Shown here: positions 16,455 through 25,458 of the stretch, one piece after another
Position numbering within the stretch: position 1 is the stretch's first letter
Layout of the letters: every line of letters begins with the position of its first letter
Assembly (NCBI GenBank): GCA_963727755.1
Contig: CAVSHN010000009.1
Location: 186,001-250,000 of the forward strand
Direction of reading: 5' to 3'
DNA from: DASYAN01 sp963727755
GTDB taxonomy: Bacteria > Chloroflexota > Ktedonobacteria > Ktedonobacterales > Ktedonobacteraceae
Length of the DNA stretch: 64,000 bases
Translations under genes and position numbers: made by a program
The notes under the pieces: model-generated
The model's database searches: none
What the model was told of the DNA's origin: nothing
What the model saw: only the letters and a program-made list of their open reading frames with translations

Positions 16455-18509
16455 TCATGGGTGCACCTTGAACGCATCTAACAGCATAACAGTGCCAGAC
16501 CTTTTGACGAGCTTAATGGTATGCGACTTGAGTGCCAAACCTGTAATACTATACAGAGTAACTTGAAACTTCTGAGAAGCACTATAGCCACTCACCCGCT
16601 TCTTGAAGGAGCCATCGATATAGATATCAACATTGCCCTCGTCGGTATTGGTTGCCGTAATATAATCGATGCCTGTCCCAGTAAAGGTGTAAGAGACGGA
16701 ATCGCCGTTATTAGTGGTCATATGGACGTTATTATTGGAATCCCCCAACCCTCGATTTGCCTTATGAGACCACCCAATTCCACTATAGGTGAACCCTGGG
16801 TCATCATTATTAACTAGCACCTTATCCTGCTTGATCTTGAATGCATAAGCCATGCTGTCCGAATGGGATGAGGGGAGGGTGATGGTCAGGTCATTCGAAC
16901 TCTGGGTAAAGCTAAGCTTGCCAGGCTGCCCAAGCAACTCGACTTCTGTCACTTTTCCCAGATAGGGTGATCCTTGCTTCAGGTTCGTGAGTGTCAGAGT
17001 ATCACCGGGCCAAGAGTAGGAGAAGGCATAAATGGTGCCACCTTTTCTCGTGTAGTAGTGGCCATTGCCTTCCCCGAACACGGCAAAGGGTCGTGTCCCA
17101 TAGATGGCTTCGCCATTGATTTTTAGCCAAGTGCCAATAGCCCGCACGATATCAATTGCCGCTTGGTCTAAATGTCCATCGCCATGCTGTGGCACATTGA
17201 TGACATAGGTCCCGTTCTTGCTCACGGCTTCGATCATCGTATGCACGACATCCGTTGCGGACATGGTAATTGGTGCTGGAGCAAAATAGTGCCAAGGACC
17301 TAATGTGTTCTCTTTCTGCCAAGGATAATCCTGAATACTATCCGCGAGCCCAAACTCAAAATCTTGAACGACTGCTCCAAGTGCAAGACCTGGCACATTC
17401 TTGAAATTTAGCACGACTTTCTGTTTGCCCCCGTGCCAACGCAAGGCCTTATTATAATAATTTGCCGCAATGACATAGGACTGATTGGTAATACTCCAGT
17501 CTGTACCTGGACCTGTGGGACTGGTCGGATTGATTGAATTGTCGAAGTACAGCAAATCTGGTTTATGCTTTGTGATCAGATCGTCGATGCGCCTGTAGAA
17601 TTGTTTGACAAACGGGTCATTGTCCTGAGGATGATAACCTGGACCGGTATGAACGTACCCATTCAAATCCTGTGGATTGAGCCCGTGCCACCATTTCCCT
17701 TTGCCATCCGCAGCAGTTACTATCCCGTCATACGGTACGCCCGCATAGGGACCTGTTGCGTCATGGCCATATCTGGCGGGTAAGAACATACCCCAGGCTG
17801 GTCCAGGACAAGCATGACATGTCACGCCGAAGGGTACTCCCTGTGCTCTGGCAGCGGCAGCCCACTCGCCAATAATATCCGATTTTCTCCCAACGGTCTT
17901 GGAATTCCATGGCTGATAGGTTGAGTCCCAGTTATCGTAGTTGTCATGATGATTGGCCAGAGCCATAAAGAACCTTGCGCCACCCTCCTTTACATAGAGT
18001 TCCAAGAGAGCCTTAGGATCCCATTGACTGCCTGTAAAGAGATGGGTGAGATCTTTGTAACCAAATTTAGAGGGATGTCCATATTTAGAAAGATGGTAGT
18101 TGTACTGGCCCGACCCTTGCTGATACATACCTAGGGCATACCAGTCACCCATTTCAGCCACCGATTGGGGGGACCAATGCTGCCAGATGCCGAACTTGGC
18201 GTCGCGGTACCACTCAGGGCACCGATATTGTTGGGCAATAGTAGCCCAGGTCGAATTTGGCTTGAATGGTCCTTTGGCTGGGGTGAACGCTGGCAATTTC
18301 CAGATATCTCGAGTTGTAGCGTGACGTGCCTTTTGAACCTTTGTCTCTGATGCTGCAAGTGTTGGAATCGCCTGTAGATGATGGCCAAGACCCGCTACTC
18401 CTGTCACAGCCGCAGTAGCAGTGGCCAACACTTTGAGAAACTTACGCCGATTCACTTCGAGCTTCGTTCTTGCTCGTTGCAAATTTTTCTTGAGCGATTG
18501 CCCGTTCAT
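16455..18509 (-). CDS. Tat-exported alpha-L-fucosidase (GH29) with C-terminal carbohydrate-binding-like domain
   Basis: 684 residues. The N-terminus carries a twin-arginine signal (NRRKFLKVLATATAAVTGVA), so export is folded, by Tat. The catalytic domain (~85-560) shows GH29 features: PEWYRDAKFGIWQHWSPQSV, FMALANHHDNYDNWDS, and KPDLLYFDNSINPT, whose Asp is the expected nucleophile. About 110 C-terminal residues (from DDPGFTYSGIGWSHKANRG) look like a beta-sandwich glycan-binding module. The inferred function is release of L-fucose from plant or fungal glycans outside the cell. GAAGGAG and GGAG sites precede the ATG. A CGTCCCT motif copy lies 81 nt upstream (18590-18612). Confidence 0.88.
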   Translation of the reverse strand: MNGQSLKKNLQRARTKLEVNRRKFLKVLATATAAVTGVAGLGHHLQAIPTLAASETKVQKARHATTRDIWKLPAFTPAKGPFKPNSTWATIAQQYRCPEWYRDAKFGIWQHWSPQSVAEMGDWYALGMYQQGSGQYNYHLSKYGHPSKFGYKDLTHLFTGSQWDPKALLELYVKEGGARFFMALANHHDNYDNWDSTYQPWNSKTVGRKSDIIGEWAAAARAQGVPFGVTCHACPGPAWGMFLPARYGHDATGPYAGVPYDGIVTAADGKGKWWHGLNPQDLNGYVHTGPGYHPQDNDPFVKQFYRRIDDLITKHKPDLLYFDNSINPTSPTGPGTDWSITNQSYVIAANYYNKALRWHGGKQKVVLNFKNVPGLALGAVVQDFEFGLADSIQDYPWQKENTLGPWHYFAPAPITMSATDVVHTMIEAVSKNGTYVINVPQHGDGHLDQAAIDIVRAIGTWLKINGEAIYGTRPFAVFGEGNGHYYTRKGGTIYAFSYSWPGDTLTLTNLKQGSPYLGKVTEVELLGQPGKLSFTQSSNDLTITLPSSHSDSMAYAFKIKQDKVLVNNDDPGFTYSGIGWSHKANRGLGDSNNNVHMTTNNGDSVSYTFTGTGIDYITATNTDEGNVDIYIDGSFKKRVSGYSASQKFQVTLYSITGLALKSHTIKLVKRSGTVMLLDAFKVHP

Positions 18510-18589
18510 GAGGATGCTCCATCCCTCCTTCTGTTTGTACTTGAGAGACAGTCTCTACTATTCCAGCATATCTGATGGAAGCGTCTCTG

Positions 18590-18612
18590 GCTATGGGGAA
18601 AGAGGGACGAAA
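18590..18612 (-). promoter_or_regulatory. TTGTCCCT-type motif upstream of the fucosidase gene
   Basis: On the - strand: CGTCCCTCTTTCCCCATAGC. It differs from the commonest form by C for T at the first position but keeps GTCCCTCTTTCCCC. Weaker than the copies in the 51-61 kb island. Confidence 0.4.
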
Positions 18613-18646
18613 GTTGCTAACGCCTGTAAGCCTCTAGATGACAAAT

Positions 18647-19887
18647 TTAGTGTTGATTGACCCGCTCAAGCATACGATCGAGTAAGCGCTTTCCTCCCGT
18701 CGCAATCAGAGAGGGAGCGCGAGTTAGAACTCCCATCACCAAGCCGACAGTAAAATCGCCCCGTAGTGCCTGAGCCACCTGTGCAGGTGTGAGTCGCTTC
18801 ATCAAGTCCAATGCATTATCCCATTGTGCATCACTATAGGCCGCAATATGTTTGTTGATCATATACGCGATATCCATATCACGGCTAAAACGAGCATGCC
18901 AACGCTTATCAAAACGGCTCAGGAATATTGCAGAAGTATCGCCAGCCTTCACAGCCTCAGCTGCGACCTCACCAGCCATCTGTCCTGAGTAGATGGCGAA
19001 ACGAATTCCTTCTCCGACTAACGTTGAACCATGCCCACCAGCGTCGCCTGCTAGCAACAGACCATCCCGTGAGAAGTGCTCAAGATAGTTCTCAGAGGGA
19101 AACAAACCTGTATGGTATTCAAGTGGACTAGCTCCTTTGAAGTGTTGTGCTAACCGGGGCATATCATGTATGATGTGGTCTAGATATACACGGGCGTCAT
19201 CATCACTATCAGGATGAAGCACTCCGACTCCCAAACGAACGCGTCCATTGCCATGTGGAAAAGCCCAGGCATAGCCATTTGGTGCATAGGCACTACCCAT
19301 GATTAGGAACAGCTCATCCTGCGGGTAATCTGGCGCGTACAGATCATATTCAGCCCCGAAGCCATAACGATGGAATGCCTTTCCCATCTCAGTACGCACT
19401 CCGATGTGGCGAGCAAATCCACTGGCATCAATGGTAACGTCAGCACATACTTCGAAGCGCTCATTCACATGGTTCTTTACAGTAACACCTCGCACACGTC
19501 CATTTTCCAGTAGTGCTGGTTAACGGTGTGGCGCACGCGGATCGTTGCGCCGGCAGCGACTGCGCGTTCAGCAAGATGCTGGTAGACGCCACGTACATCC
19601 ATCACACAGGCAGCGGGTGAATTATAGAGGAGAGGAACTTCACGCTGAGGAGAAAGAAAAATAACTTTGCTGATCGGGTGATAGAGATGCTCAGGTATTG
19701 CCAGTGTCTGCATATCCCTAACCCAGCTTCCACCACTTGTATGAATAGGGTAGCCAATTTCATTTTGCCGCTCTAAGACAAGCGTGTGTGCACCCTGTTT
19801 GGCAGCCGCCTCAGCGGCTGCTAGCCCCGCTGGTCCTCCACCCACAATGAGCACATTATAATTGTTTAGTTGTGACGCTTCCGGCAT
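18647..19887 (-). pseudogene. FAD-dependent geranylgeranyl reductase-family oxidoreductase, frameshifted
   Basis: Two frames together give a full ~410-residue flavoprotein. The first (from 19887) has the FAD dinucleotide-binding motif LIVGGGPAGLAAAEAA and LVLERQNEIGYPIHTSGG. The second (to 18647) has VTIDASGFARHIG, YAWAFPHGNGRVRLGVG and GLLLAGDAGGHGSTLVGEGI. The break is at ~19495-19525, where restoring frame requires a net 2-nt removal (or 1-nt addition) before LLENGRVRGV. The family reduces isoprenoid chains or acts as a related monooxygenase or reductase. The 229-bp repeat at 19896 starts 9 nt upstream of its ATG and would displace any native promoter. Confidence 0.82.
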
Positions 19888-19895
19888 ACACTCTG

Positions 19896-20124
19896 TCTAG
19901 TCCTGTGCAAGGAGACCCCTCGTCTTTAGACAGGGGAGGAATGGCCCCCTGTATGCATGGGGATGTGGGGAAGACAAGTGGCGGGCTTGTTAGCCAGCTT
20001 GTCTTGTGCGGTAGCACTCTCTTGCTCTCCTTTCTGTTGCTAGTCCCTTGCGGGAGGGCCTTTTTAGGAGAAAGACCCAGAAAACTCTTGCTCGATTGCG
20101 AGCCCCCATGTCTAAGCACGGGTG
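19896..20124 (+). ncRNA. Solo IS200/IS605-type right end, candidate omega-RNA (copy 1)
   Basis: 229 bp, nearly identical to 25212-25440, with a handful of substitutions. It contains several stems: CCCCT/AGGGG, AAGACAAG/CTTGTCTT enclosing GGC/GCC, GCTCG/CGAGC, and a terminal CCCATG-TCTAAG-CACGGG hairpin where a G-T pair replaces the G-C of copy 2. Multi-hairpin blocks ending in a CCCC-loop-GGGG stem are characteristic of IS605-family right ends, which in tnpB elements double as the guide-RNA scaffold. No tnpB precedes it. The next bases (ATATGACCCTTCGAGATTGC) would be the guide-equivalent. RNA function is inferred. Confidence 0.55.
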
Positions 20125-20653
20125 ATATGACCCTTCGAGATTGCAGTACAGGCATAGGTCCGAGACCGTCTGCTTCGGCGTGGCAGGTAGTGGTTTAGAT
20201 TAGGGTGGCATCCAAACATCCTTTCGCTACTTTCCCTAGCACATAAGCCTGTGGATTTCGCTCTTTCTTAGCCCGTACCGCTGCTGCTCTTGTTGCCAAG
20301 AGCCCTCTAGACAAGAACTTACGTTGCGCTAGCCGTTTCGCAAGCCCCCGCATTTATTCGGGGGTTCTTGACTCCTTCCTGACCTTATTCGAACTTATTG
20401 ACAAGCCCAAATGAATAACATATAGTGCGATATTATACCAGAGAGAAAAGCCTTGAACAAGTTTCTTAACGAAAGCGACGCGGGAAGTCCCACCCTGATC
20501 TCGTGGGTTGGGATGAAAGCGTCGCCTGTTAGTATACGATACGTTGCCATTTTTCCTCATACAATCTTACTCTGTTGAATATTTTAATGTTACTTATGCA
20601 AATATGCTCCGTTGTATATAGTAGCAAACAAAAATAGAAAGGAGCTTGCTTGT
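20125..20653. other. Mobile-element debris region
   Basis: No confident gene. A hairpin CAAGCCCCCG-CATTTATT-CGGGGG lies at 20341-20366; its left part CGCAAGCCCCCGCATTTAT (20339-20357) recurs inverted at 38571-38589, so it is a repeated element end. CTCTTG/CAAGAG forms a smaller stem near 20288-20302. A 52-codon - strand ORF (20195-20353) beginning MRGLAKRLAQRKFLSRG and containing NPQAYVLGKVAKGCLDATLI is protein-like but has no ribosome-binding site. A CCCAC/GTGGG hairpin flanked by GCGACGC/GCGTCGC repeats sits near 20475-20525. Confidence 0.45.
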
Positions 20654-21075
20654 ATGGAAATAGTCCATATCTCTCGATTGCAGCCAAACAAAAAGTTGTT
20701 TGCAGACCCTGCGAGATGCGCAGATGGAAGCCGCGAAAGTCTGGAACTTGTGCGTCGAAATCCACAAACAGGCCCGCATGGATCATGCAAGGTGGCCTAG
20801 GCGCAAGGAGCTGCAAAAGGCCACCAAAGGTGGACAATTTGCCCTGCACAGTCAATCGGTACAGAGATGGTGGTTCATGCCTTTCTTGCCAATGTCGATA
20901 CCACACGCAAGCTCCGTCAAACGCACCCGCAGATGCGGATGAACTATCCATAGCGAGAAAAACGCTTCTATCCGGTCAAATGGCCTGCTCAGGCTGTAAC
21001 GAAGAAAAAGGGTCGCATTGTTCTGCCCATGGGCAGAGGACGAGAGTCTCTTGTCTTGCCTCTCGATATCACTTA
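20654..21075 (+). pseudogene. IS605-type tnpB, 5' fragment, multiply disrupted
   Basis: Joining frames gives MEIVHISRLQPNKK, then DAQMEAAKVWNLCVEIHKQA and KATKGGQFALHSQSVQ, then FLANVDTTRKLRQTHPQMRM, WPAQAVTKKKGRIVLPMGRG, which is the N-terminal third of a TnpB. An extra C near 20709 and two extra bases (AG) near 20863 shift frame, and a TAG replaces a Trp codon near 20949. The RuvC and zinc-ribbon parts are absent. It is a dead remnant of an RNA-guided nuclease gene. Confidence 0.8.
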
Positions 21076-21095
21076 ATACATGTTAATGTAAGCTG

Positions 21096-21131
21096 AGAGA
21101 GTGTTTAATTCCGATGAAATCGGCACTCTCT
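21096..21131 (+). terminator. Hairpin upstream of the MFS gene
   Basis: AGAGAGTG pairs with CACTCTCT around an inner CCGAT-GAA-ATCGG stem. It sits between the tnpB relic and the MFS gene, so it could be an element end, a terminator or a leader structure of the MFS mRNA. Confidence 0.45.
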
Positions 21132-21195
21132 AAGATCCTCTCAGGAACTAATCATTTGTGGCGCATCATGGTACTTTTTGGAGGAAACTTTTTTT

Positions 21196-22809
21196 ATGCA
21201 AGATCCTGCTAATGCTACAAGGAGTGGTAGAGGTCTCTCATATAAATGGATCGTAGCATTCACGGTTGTTTTCGGCATATTTATGTCTATCCTGGATTCG
21301 ACTGTTGCTAATATTGCCATTCCTCGCCTACAAACTGCCTTTGGAGCCAGCCTCGACGATGTCCAGTGGGTCCTGAGCGGCTATACGTTGGCATTGGGTG
21401 TTACAACGCCGCTGACTGGCTATCTTGCCGAACGTTTGGGTACCAAGCGCCTGTATGTAACTGCACTCATCATCTTTACGATTTGTTCTGCACTATGTGG
21501 TCTGGCATGGAGCTTGCCGATACTAATTCTCTTCCGCGTTTTGCAGGCGATGGGAGGGGCCTTTCTCTTTCCAATCTCCATTACCCTGATCTACAGTGAG
21601 TTCCCACCACACGAGCGTGGTATGGCAATGGGGGTGCTCGGCGTTCCTATTCTCTTCGCACCAGCTCTGGGTCCAACTTTGGGGGGTTATCTGATTACCT
21701 ATGCAAGTTGGCAACTGATCTTCTACATCAATGTGCCGATTGGCATTCTTGGCATTATTCTGGCAGTACTCTTCTTACGAGAACTTCCACACGAAGGCAA
21801 TCCACGTTTCGATGGGAGGGGATTTCTACTCTCGGGGATAGGGCTAGGCTCAGTCATGTATGGCTTCTCCAAGGTTAGCCAAGACGGATGGGGGTCAACT
21901 ACCGTTTTGGGCTTCCTTATTGGTGGCTCGATCGCCTTATGCCTCTTTGTAATCGTTGAACTCTCGATCATCCGGCAAGAGGGACAACCATTACTGGACT
22001 TGCGCTTCTTTAGTGATCCTTCTTTCACCCCGAATCTGATCGCCAATACGTTTGTGACATTTATCCTCTATGGTGGATTGCTCTTGTTGCCGCTTTATCT
22101 GCAAGTTCTGCGTGGACTTAGTCCCTATGAGGCTGGATTATTCTTACTACCACAGGCCCTTTGTTCGATGGTGGTTGTGATAGTCGGTGGACGGCTCGTT
22201 GACAAGATAGGCACTAAGCTAGTGGTGCTGCCAGGGCTCCTGTTTATGGCGCTCCCACTCTGGGGGCTCTTAAACGTGACGCCGAGTACATCCTACGGCT
22301 GGTTCCAATTCCTGCTCATCCTGCGAGGTGGAGAAATTGGTCTGGTATCCCAGCCGCTGATGCGTGCAGCGTTGGTTAACGTCCCACCCCGGCGGCTCTC
22401 GCAGGCTTCTTCACTCATGACTGTCGTTCGCTTTATTGCTGGCTCGCTGGTGACAGCAGTCCTTGGCTCGCTGGTCCAAGGGCAAGTACAAGCGCATTAT
22501 GCCCATTTGGCCGAGCAGGTTATTCCAGGTACTTCGAAGGGGCAGTTCCTCTTAGGCATACAGGCCCAGTTGCAAGCACGTGGCATAGATATGCTTCATG
22601 CCTCGCATCTTGCCATTATAGAAGTTGCCAGACTAGTTCAGCGGCAAGCCTACTCCCTGGCACTTCAGGACGGATACCGCTTCACGTTCTTCATGCTCAT
22701 TCCTGCTATTCTCGCTGTCCTGTTTGTTCGTACTCCACGCGTGAGACGCAGCCAGGAGAAATACAGAGCGAGTCCGAGTCAAGGATCGAAGGGGGCATCG
22801 AGGAGCTAA
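21196..22809 (+). CDS. MFS drug:H+ antiporter, DHA2/EmrB-QacA type
   Basis: 537 residues from the ATG at 21196, preceded by GGAGG at spacing ~11; a TTG start at 21178 overlaps that site and is unlikely. Fourteen hydrophobic segments fit the DHA2 family. Motifs include FMSILDSTVANIAIPRLQ in helix 1, LSGYTLALGVTTPLTGYLAE followed by RLGTKRLYV (motif A-like), and GVPILFAPALGPTLGGYLI (motif C, typical of exporters). The inferred role is proton-driven efflux of hydrophobic or toxic compounds across the inner membrane. There is no adjacent membrane-fusion protein or regulator. Confidence 0.9.
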   Translation: MQDPANATRSGRGLSYKWIVAFTVVFGIFMSILDSTVANIAIPRLQTAFGASLDDVQWVLSGYTLALGVTTPLTGYLAERLGTKRLYVTALIIFTICSALCGLAWSLPILILFRVLQAMGGAFLFPISITLIYSEFPPHERGMAMGVLGVPILFAPALGPTLGGYLITYASWQLIFYINVPIGILGIILAVLFLRELPHEGNPRFDGRGFLLSGIGLGSVMYGFSKVSQDGWGSTTVLGFLIGGSIALCLFVIVELSIIRQEGQPLLDLRFFSDPSFTPNLIANTFVTFILYGGLLLLPLYLQVLRGLSPYEAGLFLLPQALCSMVVVIVGGRLVDKIGTKLVVLPGLLFMALPLWGLLNVTPSTSYGWFQFLLILRGGEIGLVSQPLMRAALVNVPPRRLSQASSLMTVVRFIAGSLVTAVLGSLVQGQVQAHYAHLAEQVIPGTSKGQFLLGIQAQLQARGIDMLHASHLAIIEVARLVQRQAYSLALQDGYRFTFFMLIPAILAVLFVRTPRVRRSQEKYRASPSQGSKGASRS

Positions 22810-22946
22810 TGCATGCTGTTTAGCATGTTTGCTTCTCGCACAGTTTGTATGTAGGAATTTGTAGTTTATGGCTATAAGAAAGACCAGAGCTGTCCTGATT
22901 GATTTAAGAAACCATAGACTTCTGCTACAATGGTATCAAGAGAGAC

Positions 22947-23078
22947 GCGACTCATGATCGTACACTGTCGCCTCTGTGGCTTGCGCACACTACGTCTCAG
23001 GTCTTGATACTAGAAGAAAGGGCACTCATGCTTGGATTGAGTGAGGAGAGCGTTTGCATGCAAACGAATTTTAAAGCT
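22947..23078 (+). pseudogene. Degenerate fragment of a transglutaminase gene
   Basis: CATGATCGTACACTGTCGCC, CTCTGTGGCTTGC and CTACGTCTCAGGTC, then GGCACTCATGCTTGG, match the catalytic region of the gene at 15427-16362 (bases ~16035-16130), with small deletions. The following GTTTGCATGCAAACGAATTT then resembles the spacer just after that gene (~16417-16445). The piece therefore looks like an internally deleted copy of the 3' end plus downstream region. It lies directly beside the IS607 element. Confidence 0.7.
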
Positions 23079-23099
23079 CCCCGAATGAGATACAGCTAG

Positions 23100-24359
23100 T
23101 CATGAACAGTATGAGGGAATGTGGACAAATATCCCATCCCTCTTTGATACGACGAGACGTATGGGGTGAACTGCTGCACCCTCTATCCCATTGTCGGTAA
23201 AGACGTTTGGGACTACTTTACGCATAATGTTGTAGCTTCCGTTGATATCCGCATTGATCTTACGTCCAGTGCTCGACCTATACATTCCTCTCTTTGTGCG
23301 CTTTCCACTAAAGACAGGCTCTTTCTCTTCTTTACCATAGGTTGGAATATCGTCTAGATCCAGAAAGCTAGCCTTGCTTGTATAGCTCTCTTCGGAAACA
23401 ATTACCTGTATGCCCACAAGTTGAGCCTTATAGCCGAGCATATTGATGAAGCGGGCGTGCGGAATTTGCACAAATTGCTGAGCGTTCTTTCTGCTCATGT
23501 TGGGATCTTGCTTCCAGAATGGATTTTTGCCGATGACCAGCGTGCCTATTCCTTCTGCAACCAAGAGATCAATCAAGCATCTGGAGACCGTATGCAGGTA
23601 GTTATCCATGCATCTAGTGCGTTTGTTAGTGATGCGATCAAGCTTGTGCGAGTTGTATTGCTTTTTCATCTTCTTTTGAAGATGCTCTCTCTGCTTGTTA
23701 TAGAATTGGTTCACATGCTTAATCGGACGCCCGTTGACCAGCCTAGGAGTAAATCCTGCTTTGTTTGATGTTAGCGCGACTAAGTTATTGACCCCAATAT
23801 CTATTGATGCAAAAAGAGACTTATCAACTGGCTTCTGCACTTCTTCTCGCTCGTAAACAACTTCCACGACATAGTATCCATTGCGTGGTACTATGCGTGC
23901 CTGAGAAATGTTTGTTTGTTTTGTCGGAACGTTGATACCAAGCTGAGACGGCTTGACAATGCCTTTGCGCAATTCCTTCTTGCTAAGTGCCTGAATATCG
24001 TAGATGAGAATATTCCGCCCTTTCTGCTTGTCTTTGTACTTTGGTAGCTTAGGATGCCCCAAAAACTTGGATGAAGCTTCGTTGTAGGCTTTTACCGCCG
24101 CAAAGTAGGACTTCCAATTCTTGTGGAGCTGTCTAAGGATATCGTTGGACACTTTTGCAGGAAGAGCTTTATATGCTGGCGTGTGCTTGATAAGATGGAA
24201 AACCTTCACATTGTCCAGATAGATATGATCGAAGATGAACGATTGACGTACCATATAGTTGGCAGCATTGTAGAGATTTTTAGAAGCAAAAGCAGCTTCA
24301 TCAATCTTTCGCCAACGCGGATCGCCGCGCTTGATTACATGTTGCTCAACTAATTGCAT
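23100..24359 (-). CDS. tnpB: IS607-associated TnpB, RNA-guided nuclease homologue
   Basis: 419 residues. RuvC-like acidic residues are present: Asp in LFASIDIGVNNLVAL, Glu in QVIVSEESYTSKASFLD, Asp in GRKINADINGSYNIMRKV. The usual CxxC...CxxC zinc ribbon between the last two motifs is absent; a KRTKRGMYRSSTG linker is seen instead, as in TnpB subgroups lacking the ribbon. The N-terminal KNLYNAANYMVRQ and LHKNWKSYFAAVKAYNE are typical. It overlaps the recombinase gene by 10 nt, as in IS607 elements. An omega-RNA would be expected over the 3' end and just beyond (about 23040-23200, - strand). Confidence 0.9.
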   Translation of the reverse strand: MQLVEQHVIKRGDPRWRKIDEAAFASKNLYNAANYMVRQSFIFDHIYLDNVKVFHLIKHTPAYKALPAKVSNDILRQLHKNWKSYFAAVKAYNEASSKFLGHPKLPKYKDKQKGRNILIYDIQALSKKELRKGIVKPSQLGINVPTKQTNISQARIVPRNGYYVVEVVYEREEVQKPVDKSLFASIDIGVNNLVALTSNKAGFTPRLVNGRPIKHVNQFYNKQREHLQKKMKKQYNSHKLDRITNKRTRCMDNYLHTVSRCLIDLLVAEGIGTLVIGKNPFWKQDPNMSRKNAQQFVQIPHARFINMLGYKAQLVGIQVIVSEESYTSKASFLDLDDIPTYGKEEKEPVFSGKRTKRGMYRSSTGRKINADINGSYNIMRKVVPNVFTDNGIEGAAVHPIRLVVSKRDGIFVHIPSYCS

Positions 24360-24934
24360 GCGTCTTCTTCCTTTGATTTTAGTTCTTCGACTATTTTCTC
24401 AGTTTTGCGTTTAGCTCTTCGCTGCCCATACAGCCTTGCACAAAAGCTGTCGATTACCGACGAGAGATCAGCAAGTAGGTCCTCTTTATCGTTCTCAGCT
24501 ACATTTACTACTTCGATTGTACGCCCAGCAATTTCAAAAAGCGTCTCGATATAGTTGAAGCCAAAGCGAGTAAGACGATCCTTATGCTCTACCACAATGC
24601 GGGTGATGCTTGTGTCCTTGAGCAATGTGACAAGCTTAGGACGGCTATCGTTGAGTCCTGATGCTATCTCCTTTACCACCTTAGTTACTTGATATCCTCT
24701 TGCCTCGCAATATTGAGAAAGACGTTCGGTCTGTCTTTCCAGATTTGCTTGATGCGAAGCCGTGGATACCCGTGCATAGATAGCGACTTTTTCAGCTTGT
24801 CTTGCTGGCTCATTCTCAGTGACAATGATGGTGCCTGATGCTGCTTGATAGCCCTTAATCTCACCGGCCTTCCACCAGCGGAAAGCCGTTTTGTAGCTGA
24901 TCCCTTGTTGTTTGGCATACTGGCTTAACTTCAT
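24350..24934 (-). CDS. tnpA: IS607-family serine recombinase TnpA
   Basis: 194 residues. An N-terminal MerR-like helix-turn-helix (MKLSQYAKQQGISYKTAFRW followed by WKAGEIKGYQ) precedes the resolvase domain. The catalytic Ser lies in VAIYARVSTASHQANLERQT, and VVEHKDRLTRFGFNYIE is the conserved arginine-containing motif. Family members catalyse excision and insertion through a serine-linked intermediate with little target specificity. Confidence 0.93.
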   Translation of the reverse strand: MKLSQYAKQQGISYKTAFRWWKAGEIKGYQAASGTIIVTENEPARQAEKVAIYARVSTASHQANLERQTERLSQYCEARGYQVTKVVKEIASGLNDSRPKLVTLLKDTSITRIVVEHKDRLTRFGFNYIETLFEIAGRTIEVVNVAENDKEDLLADLSSVIDSFCARLYGQRRAKRKTEKIVEELKSKEEDACN

Positions 24935-25014
24935 GGATACAGTATAGCATAAACGGGCATATCTGTCAACATTTGGGAATATTTCTTACGAACGTTTCCA
25001 ACACCAAAAGAGAG

Positions 25015-25212
25015 CTAGTCGTGATCCAGTTGCCTATGGAGTTCTTCGATCCGCTCTACAAGCTCTTGTAGAGTAGTAATTCCCAGATCTTCCATATCTT
25101 CGCGCAATGTCTCTAGCCGTTCCAGCATGTCAAACTCATCGTATCCCTCTGTGCCAAACTCTTCATCATCTCGTTCACTGGATATGCTATGCTGTGGGTC
25201 TGGTATCTTCAT
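25015..25212 (-). CDS. Small acidic coiled-coil-like hypothetical protein
   Basis: 65 residues: an acidic N-terminus (SERDDEEFGTEGYDEFD) then a helical segment (LERLETLREDMEDLGITT, ELVERIEELHRQLDHD). No family recognised. The ATG coincides with the boundary of the 229-bp repeat at 25212, and only a weak AGGA precedes it, so its original promoter has probably been displaced. Confidence 0.5.
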   Translation of the reverse strand: MKIPDPQHSISSERDDEEFGTEGYDEFDMLERLETLREDMEDLGITTLQELVERIEELHRQLDHD

Positions 25213-25440
25213 CTAGTCCTGTGCAAGGAGACCCCTCGTCTTTAGACAGGGGAGGAATGGCCCCCTGTATGCATGGGGATGTGGGGAAGACAAGTGGAGG
25301 GCTCGTTAGCCAGCTTGTCTTGTGCGGTAGCACTCTCTTGCTCTCCTTTCTGTTGCTAGTCCCTTGCGGGAGGGCCTTTTTAGGAGAAAGACCCAGAAAA
25401 CTCTTGCTCGATTGCGAGCCCCCGTGTCTAAGCACGGGTG
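25212..25440 (+). ncRNA. Solo IS200/IS605-type right end, candidate omega-RNA (copy 2)
   Basis: Same length and nearly the same sequence as 19896-20124. The terminal hairpin is perfect (CCCGTG-TCTAAG-CACGGG), while copy 1 has a compensable G-T pair. The bases following the scaffold (GGTTTGACGACTAACCTGCT) differ completely from copy 1, as guide segments would. No tnpB is attached. It ends 18 nt before the stop codon of the lipoprotein gene transcribed toward it. Confidence 0.55.
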
Positions 25441-25458
25441 GGTTTGACGACTAACCTG

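Larger units (their letters stand above)
23100..24934 (-). mobile_element. IS607-family insertion sequence
   Basis: tnpA (serine recombinase) and tnpB overlap by 10 nt in the standard IS607 order. Both frames are intact, so this may be the only recently active element in the window. Exact ends are not defined: IS607 has no inverted repeats. The 5' end lies within ~24935-25010 and the 3' end within ~23040-23100. Confidence 0.85.

Noticed and set aside
20529..20951. 140-codon - strand frame over the tnpB relic
   Set aside because: Shadow of the tnpB fragment, which reads well on the + strand.
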